Source: Mesaphorura yosii (lineage: Eukaryota; Arthropoda; Collembola; Poduromorpha; Tullbergiidae). Taken from it: a stretch of 38,278 bases of DNA. Positions within the stretch are counted from its first letter, which is position 1, and each line of letters begins with the position of its first letter. Shown here one piece after another: positions 10,577 through 19,399 of this stretch. The translations under genes and the position numbers were made by a program. The notes below the pieces were generated by a model that did not search any database, was not told the origin of the DNA, and saw only the letters and a program-made list of their open reading frames with translations. The DNA is taken from the NCBI GenBank assembly GCA_009869945.1, contig WIXG01000566.1, positions 1 to 38,278 of the forward strand, read 5' to 3'.

Positions 10577-11280
10577 TCAAGACATCAGCACAAATAAAAG
10601 ATTGTGTGGCCTCAGCGCCTCCGTCGTGCCACCTAGTTTCGGCTCCATACTCGGGATTGGGCCGTAGGGATCCAACTTGATCCGGAATTTCTGCAGGAGT
10701 CCCACCGTGAAGAGAAACAGCTCGTCACGCGCGAGCTGATCGCCGAGACAGACGCGTTTACCAGTGGAGAAGAAGAGAAAACCCGCGTGCGACTCCTGCC
10801 GGCCAAATTGCGTTGCCGTGTCGTCCGCGCTCGCACTCAGCCACCCCTCCGGGCGAAATTCCCCGGCGTCGTCGCCCCACAGCTCCCAGTTGAAATGGGC
10901 CTCGTAAACGTTGATAAACACCATCGTGTCGGCGCAAATGGCGTGTCCGTGGAAGTGAACGGCCTCCGTCGTGTTGTGGAAGCCGCTGAGTGGAATGAGC
11001 GGACGGAAACGCATGACTTCATGTAGGAAGGTTTCGGCGTACGGTATAGCAAACGAAAGTGGCTGGGAAGAGTCGTTAGCCCCAGCGCCTAGCACGCCCT
11101 CAATTTCGTGTGCCAGCGTCTCCTACACCGTGGGGTAGCGAGCCAGGAGATGTTCGTCGATGTACGGCTATAGGAAGTCAGCGATTGATTTGTACTGCTT
11201 CTCCAGGTGTGCCTACCCCGTCGCCTAATCGGGTAGCCATTCCCTGAGTCACGGGACGAAGATGAAGAGATTCGGCCATT
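10577..11280 (-). pseudogene. cytochrome P450 pseudogene
   Basis: A close paralogue of the P450 at 8642-10250. The C-terminal 172 residues are open (10577-11095), with intact ExxR (HEVMR), FRPEGW and heme loop FSTGKRVCLGDQLA. Upstream the copy is dead. The segment that follows the EKQYKSIADFL helix reads PYIDEH and then jumps to LLARYPTV, so the whole I-helix and oxygen-binding region is deleted. Stops replace conserved Trp, Glu and Gln codons in the stretch 11110-11250. Nothing matching the first half of a P450 is found upstream. The cleanly preserved 3' part next to a heavily hit 5' part suggests either a young deletion or local gene conversion with its intact neighbour. Confidence 0.9.
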
Positions 11281-11476
11281 CTACCTAAAAATCGGCCATT
11301 TTGACCGCTATTCTAGCTAAAAAATCGACTATGCGTTTCCTCGGTTTCAATTGTGAAATTAAACGCTTCGAAATTCGTCGGTTTATTGTTAATTGGCAAT
11401 TGGCGCTGATTCGAAGCAATGTCAAGTTTGAACCGTGATACCGAAACTGGAGGCAGAAGACATCGAAGTATAGATC

Positions 11477-11773
11477 ATGAACGATACCAGCTGCGTTATC
11501 AGTGACGAAGAGGGCTATGAGGAGCAGAACGGAGGTTCAGGCAACCAAGTGCTGTTGATCATGATCCAGCTTCTGGAGCAGCAAGTCGCCGCGTGCGTGG
11601 AGAGCCTGCCACTCCTTTATCAGGTCTTCAACAAGTGCAACGCGCTGGAGCAGCGCCTGAAGGCGAGGAAGAAGGACGTCGATCAGTGCCTGAGCGCTAT
11701 CAGCAAAGGCAAAGGAGTGGCAGGCTCTCCACGCACGCGGCGACTTGCTGCTCCAGCGCCCGGATTCTTCTGA
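11477..11773 (+). CDS. hypothetical coiled-coil protein, plus copy of an inverted pair
   Basis: A 98-residue frame beginning MNDTSCVISDEEGYEEQNGG, then an amphipathic leucine/glutamine segment (LLEQQVAACVESLPLLYQVF and ALEQRLKARKKDVDQCL) that should form a coiled coil, ending PAPGFF. No family recognised. It is homologous to a minus-strand frame at 11700-11942: acidic region, then NQVLL, then the identical EQQVAACVESLPLL. The C-terminal residues of this frame are read through the other copy's antisense, so its true end may be earlier. May be a fragment of a larger gene or simply the product of the palindrome. Confidence 0.3.
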   Translation: MNDTSCVISDEEGYEEQNGGSGNQVLLIMIQLLEQQVAACVESLPLLYQVFNKCNALEQRLKARKKDVDQCLSAISKGKGVAGSPRTRRLAAPAPGFF

Positions 11774-11792
11774 GTAGAACTTGGTTGCTTGC
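11537..11792. repeat. palindromic inverted duplication with 46-bp perfect arms
   Basis: Positions 11573-11618 are the exact reverse complement of 11711-11756 (46 of 46), with a 92-bp spacer. Weaker matching continues outwards to GCAACCAAGT at about 11541-11550 and its complement near 11781-11790. A transcript across it would fold into a long hairpin. Confidence 0.9.
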
Positions 11793-11942
11793 ACCTCCGC
11801 CCAGGCCCTCCTCAATGTCGTCGTTGTCTTCATCGCCACTAATAAGGCGGCTGATGAAAGTTCGGATTCGGAACAAAGAAAATGCTCCGTTCCATGTTTC
11901 AGGGCCCAATTCTGCTAGTATGACGACATAAGATGTATTCAA
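11700..11942 (-). CDS. hypothetical coiled-coil protein, minus copy of an inverted pair
   Basis: An 80-residue frame with SRLISGDEDNDDIEEGLGGG followed by NQVLLRRIRALEQQVAACVE. It mirrors the plus-strand frame at 11477-11773: acidic stretch, glycines, NQVLL, then the shared LEQQVAACVESLPLL. The frame runs only a few codons past the palindrome arm. Similarity extends beyond the perfect arms at protein level, so both arms descend from one coding sequence and the arms were probably homogenised recently. Function unknown. Confidence 0.3.
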   Translation of the reverse strand: MNTSYVVILAELGPETWNGAFSLFRIRTFISRLISGDEDNDDIEEGLGGGASNQVLLRRIRALEQQVAACVESLPLLCLC

Positions 11943-12060
11943 AGAGTCAGCAGCAAGTCAAAGGTCGTTTAGCAAGAAAAAGGTGCGACTCTGTTACGAC
12001 GAGCCGGAGTACGCCGACGCGATTCATCGCCGCGACCGCCAGCACGCTGACAAGAAATGA
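11932..12060 (+). CDS. small open frame, charged C-terminal exon candidate
   Basis: A 42-codon frame ending TGA at 12058-12060, with the highly charged tail CYDEPEYADAIHRRDRQHAD and a basic SFSKKKVRL before it. It has no ATG and follows a TAA, so if real it is a terminal exon of a gene whose other exons I cannot place. Composition looks like protein. No homologue recognised. Confidence 0.2.
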   Translation, partial: DVFKESAASQRSFSKKKVRLCYDEPEYADAIHRRDRQHADKK

Positions 12061-12385
12061 GAGCTGAAGAATTCCGCTCATTTTGAGACCGACTTTCCAA
12101 ACGACTTGACGAATTCCTCATGCCAGCTGGAGATTAAATATCTTCTCGAACCTATCAGCATCACGTTCGCCATGCGAAACGGGTGCCGTGTGCTCAAAAC
12201 ACATATAGCTCACGGGCTGTCTCGAATACTGCGGCAGTGGCTCGCGTGCGCTTCAGAGATTTGCCACTTTGAATCAGCAAATAAACAACATTATTTTTAC
12301 TTCATTTTTGCAATTCTCTTTCAACACCAGCAACTTTAAAAATAGAATACGATTGCGACTGCGTGGGGCCGACGGAAGATCCGCT

Positions 12386-12529
12386 TCAATGAGACAAGCG
12401 ATGGGCTCCCTTCGGGCCAGGGAAGCCTGCGGCGGCACCTTTGAGGCCAGGACGGCTCCCGCCAGCGGCCTGAACGAGGATGAGGGCTGCGAGCAGCAGG
12501 AACAGGATGAACATTTTCGCGATTGGCAT
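12386..12529 (-). CDS. small secreted Gly/Pro-rich cationic peptide
   Basis: A 47-residue open frame from ATG 12529 to TGA 12386. It begins with a strong signal peptide (MPIAKMFILFLLLAALILVQ, cleavage predicted after AA). The mature part of about 25 residues starts GGSRPGLKGAAAGFPGPKGA and ends HRLSH. It has five basic residues (two His not counted), no acidic residue and no Cys, so net positive. That profile (short, cationic, Gly/Pro-rich, secreted) fits linear antimicrobial peptides or a neuropeptide-type secreted factor; no family is recognised. A TATA-like box and dense regulatory motifs lie upstream, and a possible 5'UTR intron (GTGAGT at 12657, TTTCAG ending 12574) fits a real transcript. 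A stronger case than chance because the signal peptide is textbook. Confidence 0.6.
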   Translation of the reverse strand: MPIAKMFILFLLLAALILVQAAGGSRPGLKGAAAGFPGPKGAHRLSH

Positions 12530-12573
12530 CTTGGGTTTGGTCGGGACTCAAGATTTAGAAGGAAATGACGAAT

Positions 12574-12657
12574 CTGAAACTAAGAGCCGAGATTATCGTA
12601 GCAATGAGAGACACTTCAGCGTAAGAGCGTATGCTCAATTCGTTCAAGACGACTCAC
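12574..12657 (-). other. possible 5'UTR intron of the small peptide gene
   Basis: GTGAGT donor at 12657-12652 and TTTCAG acceptor at 12579-12574 on the minus strand enclose 84 bp, matching intron sizes in this window. An alternative acceptor CCCAAG lies directly before the ATG. Confidence 0.3.
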
Positions 12658-12722
12658 TTGAAAAGATTTGGAAGAAAGCCAAGATCTAAACAGGAACTAA
12701 GCTACAATCCGACGAAGGAGCG

Positions 12723-12732
12723 GTATTTAAAG
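12723..12732 (-). promoter_or_regulatory. TATA-like box of the small peptide gene
   Basis: Minus-strand TTTAAATACC about 195 nt upstream of the ATG at 12529, between the peptide's 5' region and the DR1/TGACGC cluster. Spacing suits a start site near 12695 and a short spliced leader. Confidence 0.4.
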
Positions 12733-12770
12733 TAACGCAGTGTGCATCCCGACTGATTTTTGTGCGACGT

Positions 12771-12783
12771 GGGTCAAAGGTCA
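12771..12783 (+). promoter_or_regulatory. DR1-type nuclear receptor site 1
   Basis: GGGTCAAAGGTCA: two AGGTCA-like hexamers spaced by one base, the consensus for HNF4 or RXR/USP dimers. Only one base departs from the ideal. It is about 40 bp upstream of the TATA-like box of the small peptide gene. Confidence 0.55.
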
Positions 12784-12788
12784 CGAAT

Positions 12789-12876
12789 TTGCGTCACATT
12801 CTTGACGCATGTGTGACGCATTCTTGTTTTGGCATGCATGTTGGCCAAGACCTTTGACCTAATGAGACTCTGACGC
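12789..12876. promoter_or_regulatory. cluster of four TGACGC (CRE / C/EBP-ATF-like) boxes
   Basis: TTGCGTCA at 12789-12796, which is a C/EBP-ATF composite motif, plus TGACGC at 12803-12808, 12814-12819 and 12871-12876. Four copies in under 90 bp is far above chance and they lie between or beside the two DR1 sites. Confidence 0.45.
12848..12860 (-). promoter_or_regulatory. DR1-type nuclear receptor site 2 (opposite orientation)
   Basis: Minus strand reads AGGTCAAAGGTCT, again a one-base-spaced direct repeat with one mismatch. Together with site 1 it forms an inverted pair about 64 bp apart bracketing the TGACGC boxes. Confidence 0.55.
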
Positions 12877-12988
12877 AGACACGGGGCAACTAAGTTGAAG
12901 ACTGCTTCATTAGTTAATTGAAAAGTAAAGTATTTGCCGAGTACAAGCAGAATTTCGGGAGTTTATCATCGATAGAGGCACACGTGCG

Positions 12989-13204
12989 ATGCGGAAATTT
13001 GACACTTGTTTTGATCAGTCTGGAAAAAGCTTCCTCGGAATGCTCTACTTTCTCGTGGTCACCGTCCTCGAGGTCGAACAATCGGCCGGGCTGTCGCTCT
13101 CCATGCGTAGCCTCCGCCTCGCTACGCCGTACGGGTTTCATGGCCATGGCCAACATGATGACCGGCCTCTGGCGGATATCAACCGTGTTCATTCACAGCT
13201 TTAG
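12989..13204 (+). CDS. hypothetical short ORF, divergent from the secreted peptide
   Basis: A 71-residue frame. From MLYFLVVTVLEVEQSAG it could be read as a weak signal peptide, followed by a His-rich tail (TPYGFHGHGQHDDRPLADIN). No family is recognised and overlapping open frames exist on both strands. Its only support is position: it would be transcribed divergently from the 12386-12529 peptide across the same regulatory cluster. Confidence 0.18.
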   Translation: MRKFDTCFDQSGKSFLGMLYFLVVTVLEVEQSAGLSLSMRSLRLATPYGFHGHGQHDDRPLADINRVHSQL

Positions 13205-13562
13205 ACATCAACGCGTCGACCGGACGGACGCCGTCAAGGGCTTTGCAAGGAAAATATGTGACAAAATACTGACAGAGCTTCAGAAAGTATTCCATTGGTA
13301 AGTAAAGTAAAGGCTGTCAATTTGTGCAGTATCGTGCAAGCCCTGGAAACCTCCGTTCGGGGAATCTGGCGACGCCTTTCGTGATCCAAACGACCTGGCT
13401 CTACGAAAATAGGCAACACAGAAGCAAACATTCTGCCAAGAAACGGGTTCCCGGCGGATTTCAATGGGAAAACACAAGGAAGCACTGAGAAAATCGATAC
13501 GCATTTGAACTTTACTCATTTCATTTCCACGTCGGAGTTTCCATTCGTACTCCTGTCTTGGA

Positions 13563-13940
13563 ATGGAGGCCAGGCTCGTCTTATTCCTGCATTTCGGGCT
13601 TGTGACTTTTGCATTTGGCATTCAATTCGACAAGAGCAGCGCGCACAGTGTCGGCTGCTCGACGGTCCCGGATTGCGACCCACTAGTATTCACGGCGTTT
13701 TTCAGAGTGTTTGGGGGCTGCGGCGGGCGAGGTAGTAGAATCGGAGGAGTGTGGCGAATCTTCGATGGAGGCGGGCGACCGACGCTTTCGACCCATTTTG
13801 TTGCCTGGCGTTTAAAAGATTCCACGAGTTTTTCTTTTGAACACGAAACACTGTACTGCGCTAGGAAACTGAGGGTCACGCTGCTGCTGTTGCTGCTCAC
13901 AACAACTGGTTTGATTGTCTATCAGGTGCGGACTGAATGA
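13563..13940 (+). CDS. hypothetical protein with N- and C-terminal hydrophobic segments
   Basis: A 125-residue frame starting MEARLVLFLHFGLVTFAFG, which looks like a signal peptide, then a Cys/Gly region (GCSTVPDCDP, FGGCGGRG) and a C-terminal hydrophobic run (KLRVTLLLLLLTTTGLIVYQ). No family recognised. A proline-rich frame exists on the opposite strand over the same DNA, so strand is not certain. Between 13205 and 13562, and again 13941-14215, I see no feature. Confidence 0.25.
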   Translation: MEARLVLFLHFGLVTFAFGIQFDKSSAHSVGCSTVPDCDPLVFTAFFRVFGGCGGRGSRIGGVWRIFDGGGRPTLSTHFVAWRLKDSTSFSFEHETLYCARKLRVTLLLLLLTTTGLIVYQVRTE

Positions 13941-14215
13941 CGGCACAGCATATTAGAGTTGTTTTCATTACTTTACACTCAGCTCTGGACTGCCAGACAG
14001 CTCTGATTTGACTCTGATAAGAAAGCATTGCACCGATTGTGGTTACTGGATGTAGCACAGAAAAAGAACTGATTACGTCAGTCATGCTCTCGTGCTTTGC
14101 AAAAACTTGTGATTACCGTGACGTAACCTGGGAACCCGTTTTGCCGCAAAATACAAAAGAAACACATAGGCAAGAACTTAAACTAAATATTTTGCGCTGC
14201 AAAACCGAGGCACAT

Positions 14216-14221
14216 TTTATT
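14216..14221 (-). terminator. polyadenylation signal of the bHLH-PAS gene
   Basis: TTTATT on plus (AATAAA on minus), 33-38 nt beyond the TGA at 14254-14256. Confidence 0.6.
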
Positions 14222-14253
14222 AAAACAACACAACGAATAATCTAAACATTTGA

Positions 14254-15830
14254 TCATCCACTTTTCACAAATAAGGCGCTCAGCTCCGGGTGGGGGTCGA
14301 TCACCATTTTCGGAAGCTGCGGCTGCAGTTGTAGTTGTGGATCGTAGCCCGAGTTGAAATTGAAGTTTCCGTTTAGCGGACCCGCGCCCGCCACGAAAGA
14401 GGTCAGCAATTCGTCCAAGGAGCCCTCCGTGTCGTATTCGTCGACGAGCCTCATCAGTTCATCGATGTCGACGTCCTCTTCGAGGAGGAACGGGTCCGTC
14501 GGCGTCAGCGGAGACTGATCTGCCTCGATTTCCTCTGTTTCAGGCTCCTTCAGCCTGAGGGGGCCAAGCTGAATTGCCCCCAGCACCTGATCCGGTTGAA
14601 TAACCTCGCTGATCATGAAATCCCTCCCAACACAGTACGTCGCCGCCGCCATAGCCCCGTCGCTCCCGCGCGCCTGGACCGTCATCGTCGACGCCTGCGT
14701 TATGAACCACGCCCAGCCCCCGTGCCTGGCCAGGATCCGGTACGGGTTAAACTGGTGCTCTCCGTGCGAGTAAAGTTTCCGGAGGTCCTGCTGAACTACT
14801 AGCGAGTCCTCCGGGTGAAACAACTCGAAGGGGCTGATGCTGTTGTCGTCCGGGAAATCCTCAGCATTGTACCCCAGATAAACATCCGGATTGCAGTATA
14901 GCAGAGTTCGCATGTCCGCCGAGCAGGCCCAATCGTACACGGTGATTATCCTGAAGTGCGGGAACGGGAAGTCATGGTCCGACGGATGCGGAAGGCGGGC
15001 CAACGGATCGACGACACCCAAGAAGAACGCTTCAGTCCCCGGGCGGGCGATACTCGCCAGAAATACTTTGCCAGAGATGCGGACAAGCTGCCCCGGGCCC
15101 GAGCCCCCACCACGAAGAGCTACTGTGATGGATCTCCTCTGCGTTTTGTACGTCTGATCCCCGGTGGGAACAATTTGCAGCTGATGGGTGATTGAAAGGA
15201 GGCTGTTTAGGTCGCTGTGGTCGGCCTCCTGCACGTAGTCGTAGAGGTTGTTGCCAAGGATGGCGTGCTACGAAGAAGAAACCAAAGATAAGAGTTGTCG
15301 CGGGAGGGGCTGGATTTCCGTCTTACCTTTTCGCAGTGGAGGCTCTTCGTCACGTTATCGGAAACGTAAATAATTTCCCCGCCCGTAGACATGATAATCA
15401 TGAACGCGTCGTCGGGCAACAGCGAGTCGGTCGTGACGCCCAAGGGCACTCCAGTATTCTCATTGCCCTTTTGCAGCTGCGGGCGTAGGCGTTCAACCAC
15501 CGACTGCAGCCTGACGTAGCAAAGAGCGACCCGGAGCGTCGCCAGTCGGTCGAGGGGCTTCAGCACGGCTGGGGCAACGGGCAGCTCCTCGCGGAGGTCC
15601 TGAAACGCCTCAGCTTCGGCGGAACGCCGCTTTCGTACGGAGACCCGCCAGTTTTCACGACGTTTTTCGGAGTGCTTCGGCGCTGACGACGCGGAGCTGG
15701 AACTGCTCATAGAGTCTGGCGAAAACTGTGAATCTTCGGTGCAGGCGCGGGGTCGACGTGTTGGGCCCATTTCTAAGGCAGGGCAGCGGACGGGCAGGGT
15801 CAAATTTGAGTGAGTTATTTTTGCACACAA
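14254..15830 (-). CDS. bHLH-PAS transcription factor, HIF-alpha/Sim-like
   Basis: Exon 1 15327-15830 and exon 2 14254-15267 with a 59-bp intron (GTAAGA...TCGTAG) in phase 0, joining SLHCEK to HAILGNNLYDYV within PAS-A. Spliced length is 505 residues, or 485 if the second Met (MGPTRRPRA) is the start. Domains: basic/HLH KRRENWRVSVRKRRSAEAEA followed by LPVAPAVLKPLDRLATLRVA, very close to the HIF-alpha/Sim pattern; PAS-A around DAFMIIMSTGGEIIYVSDNV; PAS-B with the PAC motif YRILARHGGWAWFITQAST, again HIF-like; an acidic C-terminus (EEDVDIDELMRLVDEYD). By family it would dimerise with ARNT/Tango and bind DNA. I see no LxxLAP oxygen-degradation motif, and it is far shorter than insect Sima, so it may be an oxygen-insensitive paralogue. 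Function is inferred. Confidence 0.87.
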
Positions 15831-16519
15831 ACTGCGCTCGTTAATTGTCAGACAGGCGCTGATTGAATGATTGCGACTGCGAGCTTTGATGTCTGCTTCG
15901 ACTGCGTTTGTTCATCTCTCACACAATAAAAAGCATAGTTTACTGATTACTGAATAGAAAACGTAGTGATTACGTAAGTCGTATAAAAAGTCGAATGAAT
16001 GCGACTGTGACTCGACAGCTCAAAATGCAAAAGCAAATAACAGTCAACAAGATAAGCGTTACTGGCTAAGCAGACAGCAAGCGTCAAGCACTCAGAAGTA
16101 CTAAACAGAACGGGGAATGAATGCGGCTGCGACTTTGAGCCGAGGTGTTATTGATCAAGGTCAAGTTAATCTCGCTGCTTTTAACTGCGCTACGGTGCAA
16201 TTCCTTTGTGTCTCGTCGAATTGTGTGTGCAGCAGCATTGAATTCAGTTTAATAAAGTCGGACCAAACTTGCCGTCGCCGTGCCTCGTGCGTCCTGAATT
16301 GAATGGAATTCATAGCACCATGAATTTTTAACGCAGCAGAAGAGAAATTCTCCATTAAAGTCATTAAGATGTTCGGTTTCGATTGCAATGAAAGTTTTCC
16401 AACAAGAATTTGCGCTTGTGCGCAAACATTCATCAATTTAGATTGAAGCAATTAGCCAGCCTGGACGCCAGGACGCCTGCAGTCCACACTGTAGAATTTC
16501 TGGTCAATTCACTTTGTTT
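15831..16519. other. intergenic, nothing recognised
   Basis: Upstream of the bHLH-PAS gene and downstream of the retroelement fossil. It has many short open frames with no consistent similarity. No repeat or RNA gene seen. Confidence 0.35.
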
Positions 16520-17490
16520 AGAGTTTTATGAGATGATGAGAATGAGGAAAGCAGTGCACAGCAGAAATCAAATTTTCCCTGACGAATGTCTCGGCCTGGA
16601 CACAGCGAACGAGATGCAGGAGTCCTGAATCCAACTCCGACGCAGTCAGGGTCCGGCGACTCGGACTTTTCATTTGATGATGGCGACGAACCGGAGCCAG
16701 TACGCTGCGACTCGCTTCATCTTGGTGAACGCTGAAAAGCAGCTGACGAGAGTGCTCGGCCAAGGAAGAAGACGATGATGAGACTCCTGGGTTGACTCGA
16801 ACTCGCCAGTTTGCAGCCACTGTGGTCCCTGGAGCCAGAGCTGGTTTTTAATGAATGCAGAGGCTGACAACCTCCGAGTTGGAACGTCGACTGGATTCTG
16901 GTTGCCAGCGACATGGAACCAGTTCCATGCGCGCTGAATCAGGCGAACTCGATTCGTCTGGAAGGTAGGAAGAGGCTCTGGCGATGAGATCCATCTCAGA
17001 ACGACGGTCGAGTCAGTCCAGCACCGCATGATACTGAACTCCAGCTGCAGGCAGTCGACGAGTCTGGCGACGAGTACGGCTCCTCACAGCTCTAACCGAG
17101 GAATAGTCTCGGTCTTCACTGGAGCCACTTAAGCCGTGCGTGTGCCCTGGATCGCAAGAATGTACGGGCTGGTTCTTCGGATGTTCCATTTCCAGACGAG
17201 AGAAGGTGTGATCGTCAATCGATTTTGGTACTCCGCTCCGCTCGATGAATGGCACGAAATGCCCAGCCAAAGCAGGCACTCTTGCAGCAGAAGCTTGAAT
17301 GGGCGGCCACTGCTCGCGATGTACTTCGAATCCGTCTACTACAATCAGGACTGCATTGGCCCGGAGGAGAGCAACCGGCGCACGTTGCGACATCTGCAGT
17401 TTGGAAACTGTGGCGCCGTCTTAAAAGCTACGATGCTAATTGGGCTCAGCCTCAATGCCATCATGCAACACACGACAATTCAGACACCTG
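16520..17490 (-). mobile_element. BEL/Pao LTR retrotransposon pol fragment (fossil)
   Basis: Minus-strand frames carry, in order, motifs of the RNase H-to-integrase part of BEL/Pao polyproteins: VAPVKTETIPRLEL, CWTDSTVVLRWISS, WFHVAGNQNPVDVPTRRLSA, FIKNQLWLQGPQWL, then AFTKMKRVAAYWLRF and LTASELDSGLLHLVRCVQAE. Stops and frameshifts separate these blocks, and no gag, protease, reverse-transcriptase active site, full integrase core or LTR pair is recognisable. It is an old, truncated insertion. Its upstream end abuts the truncated 5' end of the ionotropic-receptor gene at 17499. Confidence 0.8.
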
Positions 17491-17498
17491 AGCAGTAG

Positions 17499-18484
17499 TC
17501 AGTCATCTACGCCCCTGAGTCAATTCGCCCAGTCCCGACTGATCCGGTCTTTGCGCCCTTTCTGTTGGATCGGCAGGGAGTCTCGCTGATGTACTGCGAG
17601 TACGACAAACGGCGTATACGAAATGAAATGAATTGGCTGGGCGTGTTCGATCTGCCCACGTGGTTTTTACTTCTCGTCGCTGCTGCGACAACCGTCTTGG
17701 TGGATGGGTTTCGAAGCATCGGTAGGACACCCGCCGCCGCCTTCCAAATTGATATCTTCAGATTTCTTCGCCTGCTGCAGAGCGAAACCGAAGCTCAAAC
17801 GAAGCTCCACCTTGGCATCGTCATCACCGCTGCGGCGTTTCTTGGCTTATACGAAAACTACGTAACAATGGTCGCAATGGTGCCCAACCCTCCGCTCGTG
17901 CACGACAAAATCTCGGACTTGCTGGCGAGTGGTCACAAAATCCTTTATTGCGACCCGGAGCTTGATGCGATCTGCAGGGACGGCCTGCCCCATTCCGTGG
18001 GCTATGCAGAGGACTTCGCCAGAGTCGGCGTGCGTCAACCCAACGCCAGTGATATGCGAGTGACCTCTGAAGTGCTCTTCTCGCGTTACGTCGAGAAGGG
18101 TCACGCCAAACTTGTGTTTAAGGATCTCTCCGAGCTGAAGCGGCGTGAGCACCAGTATCACACACACCTCAGGGCTTGTGCCATGTTGTAAAGGAGCAGC
18201 TTTCAGCCGCGCTGTACGTCACCGTCTTTTTGGGTCTCCTGCGGGATGTCATGACGGAGCGCATGCAGACACTGCTGGTGTCGGGCGTCTATTTCTGGTG
18301 GCAGCGCTGGGATCTTTTTGCAACTGAGGTGAAAGTCGAGTCGGAAGAGATGAGCATAAAATGGCAAGGTCAAGTCGGCCCTCGGTGTCTGGCCCTGGAT
18401 TTTGAGATCATGCGTGTATTTCCGATCTGCGGTTACCTTTTGGCGACCGCCGCCTTCGTGTTTGTGTTCGAGTGGATGCATTAG
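17499..18484 (+). pseudogene. ionotropic-receptor-like (IR) gene, 5'-truncated, one frameshift
   Basis: Open from 17499, directly after a TAG at 17496-17498. It reads IYAPESIRPVPTDPVFAPFL (end of the S1 lobe), then M1 (FDLPTWFLLLVAAATTVLVD), the pore/M2 region (LHLGIVITAAAFLGLYENYV), and NPPLVHDKISDLLASGHKIL, which is the typical IR post-M2 linker into S2. After THLRACAML the frame stops at TAA (18189-18191). The continuation CHVVKEQLSAALYVTVFLGL is in another frame from about 18175 and runs through M3 (PICGYLLATAAFVFVFEWM) to TAG. The large amino-terminal domain is absent, and a retroelement fossil sits immediately upstream. By family these are chemosensory cation channels. With the frameshift it is probably inactive, unless that is a base error. 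Confidence 0.7.
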
Positions 18485-18699
18485 CTGTGCAAGAGTGGCG
18501 CTCTATCGATACTCCGTTTGGGTGGTAAAGGTTCAAGAGGCAGGCTCGTACATAAAACAGATATAATATGAAAATTTATTCTCCACGTGCATTGCCCCTG
18601 GCTTATTCACTTTAATACCAGTAACACTTCAGTGCTCTGTTTGATTTGATTAAAAATTTAGGATACGGTTAAATGTAAACGTGGCCAACGTCAGTCTGA

Positions 18700-19330
18700 A
18701 CTTTCGTGCATCTTCTCGTGCAGGGGGACTATTCGTGGGTCAGTTTCGAGAGCTTTGCGGAGGTTCTATCGAATGGGGCCGGCACGCCCACTACATGGTT
18801 CATCTACATCATAGGCGACCATTCTGTCATCTCATTGCCTTGGACGAGCCTAATGTACGGCTACGGATCTTTCAGATCTAGATGGGGCGGTTGTCAAGCG
18901 ACAGCGCTACTGCGCGCCGCTGGAAGAGTGGCAAGAATCCCATGAAGGCGTTGGCGTTGACTTACCTGTCGAAATGGTGGGCGTCTGCAGTCGAAGCTCG
19001 ATCATTCTCAGAATTGAACTTGCCAGTTTTCTACGGCTTCTCCAGGGCGAGGTGAGAGCATGAACCAAACTCCAGCTGGGCATCGCCGCCACCGCTGCGG
19101 CGTTTCTTGGCTTCTATGAAAAATACGTAACAATGGTCGCATTGCCCTGGCGCCCAACCTGCCGCTCGTGTATGAGACGGTCTCAGGCTTGTTGGCCACA
19201 AAATTCTGTACTGCGATCTGCAACTGAATGAGATATGCAAGAACAATGTGCCACCATCCGTCGGTTATGCCGAGGATTTTTCAAGTCTCCGAATCCGGCA
19301 GCCGAAATTCGATCGGCGGGAGGCTCTGTT
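18700..19330 (+). pseudogene. decayed second ionotropic-receptor copy
   Basis: A tandem copy of the gene at 17499-18484. The strongest match is 19000-19330: ASFLRLLQGEVRA, then TGA in place of the Gln codon, then TKLQLGIAATAAAFLGFYEK and YVTMVA, followed by frame changes and the S2 start (ICKNNVPPSVGYAEDFSS) in a further frame. The part after about 19330 is missing and is replaced by fucosyltransferase sequence. Positions 18700-18960 contain an unrelated-looking open stretch (YGYGSFRSR) and may be the corresponding 5' part, but I cannot align it. 18485-18699 holds nothing I recognise. Confidence 0.65.
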
Positions 19331-19399
19331 AAGGTTCGGGTGAGATTTTACGGCAGCGAGCTCTGTATACAATTTGAAATAACCGACCCGCCTTTTCTG

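Noticed and set aside
16117..16451. Short frames between bHLH-PAS gene and retroelement
   Set aside because: No similarity, conflicting strands, and likely random in AT-rich DNA.
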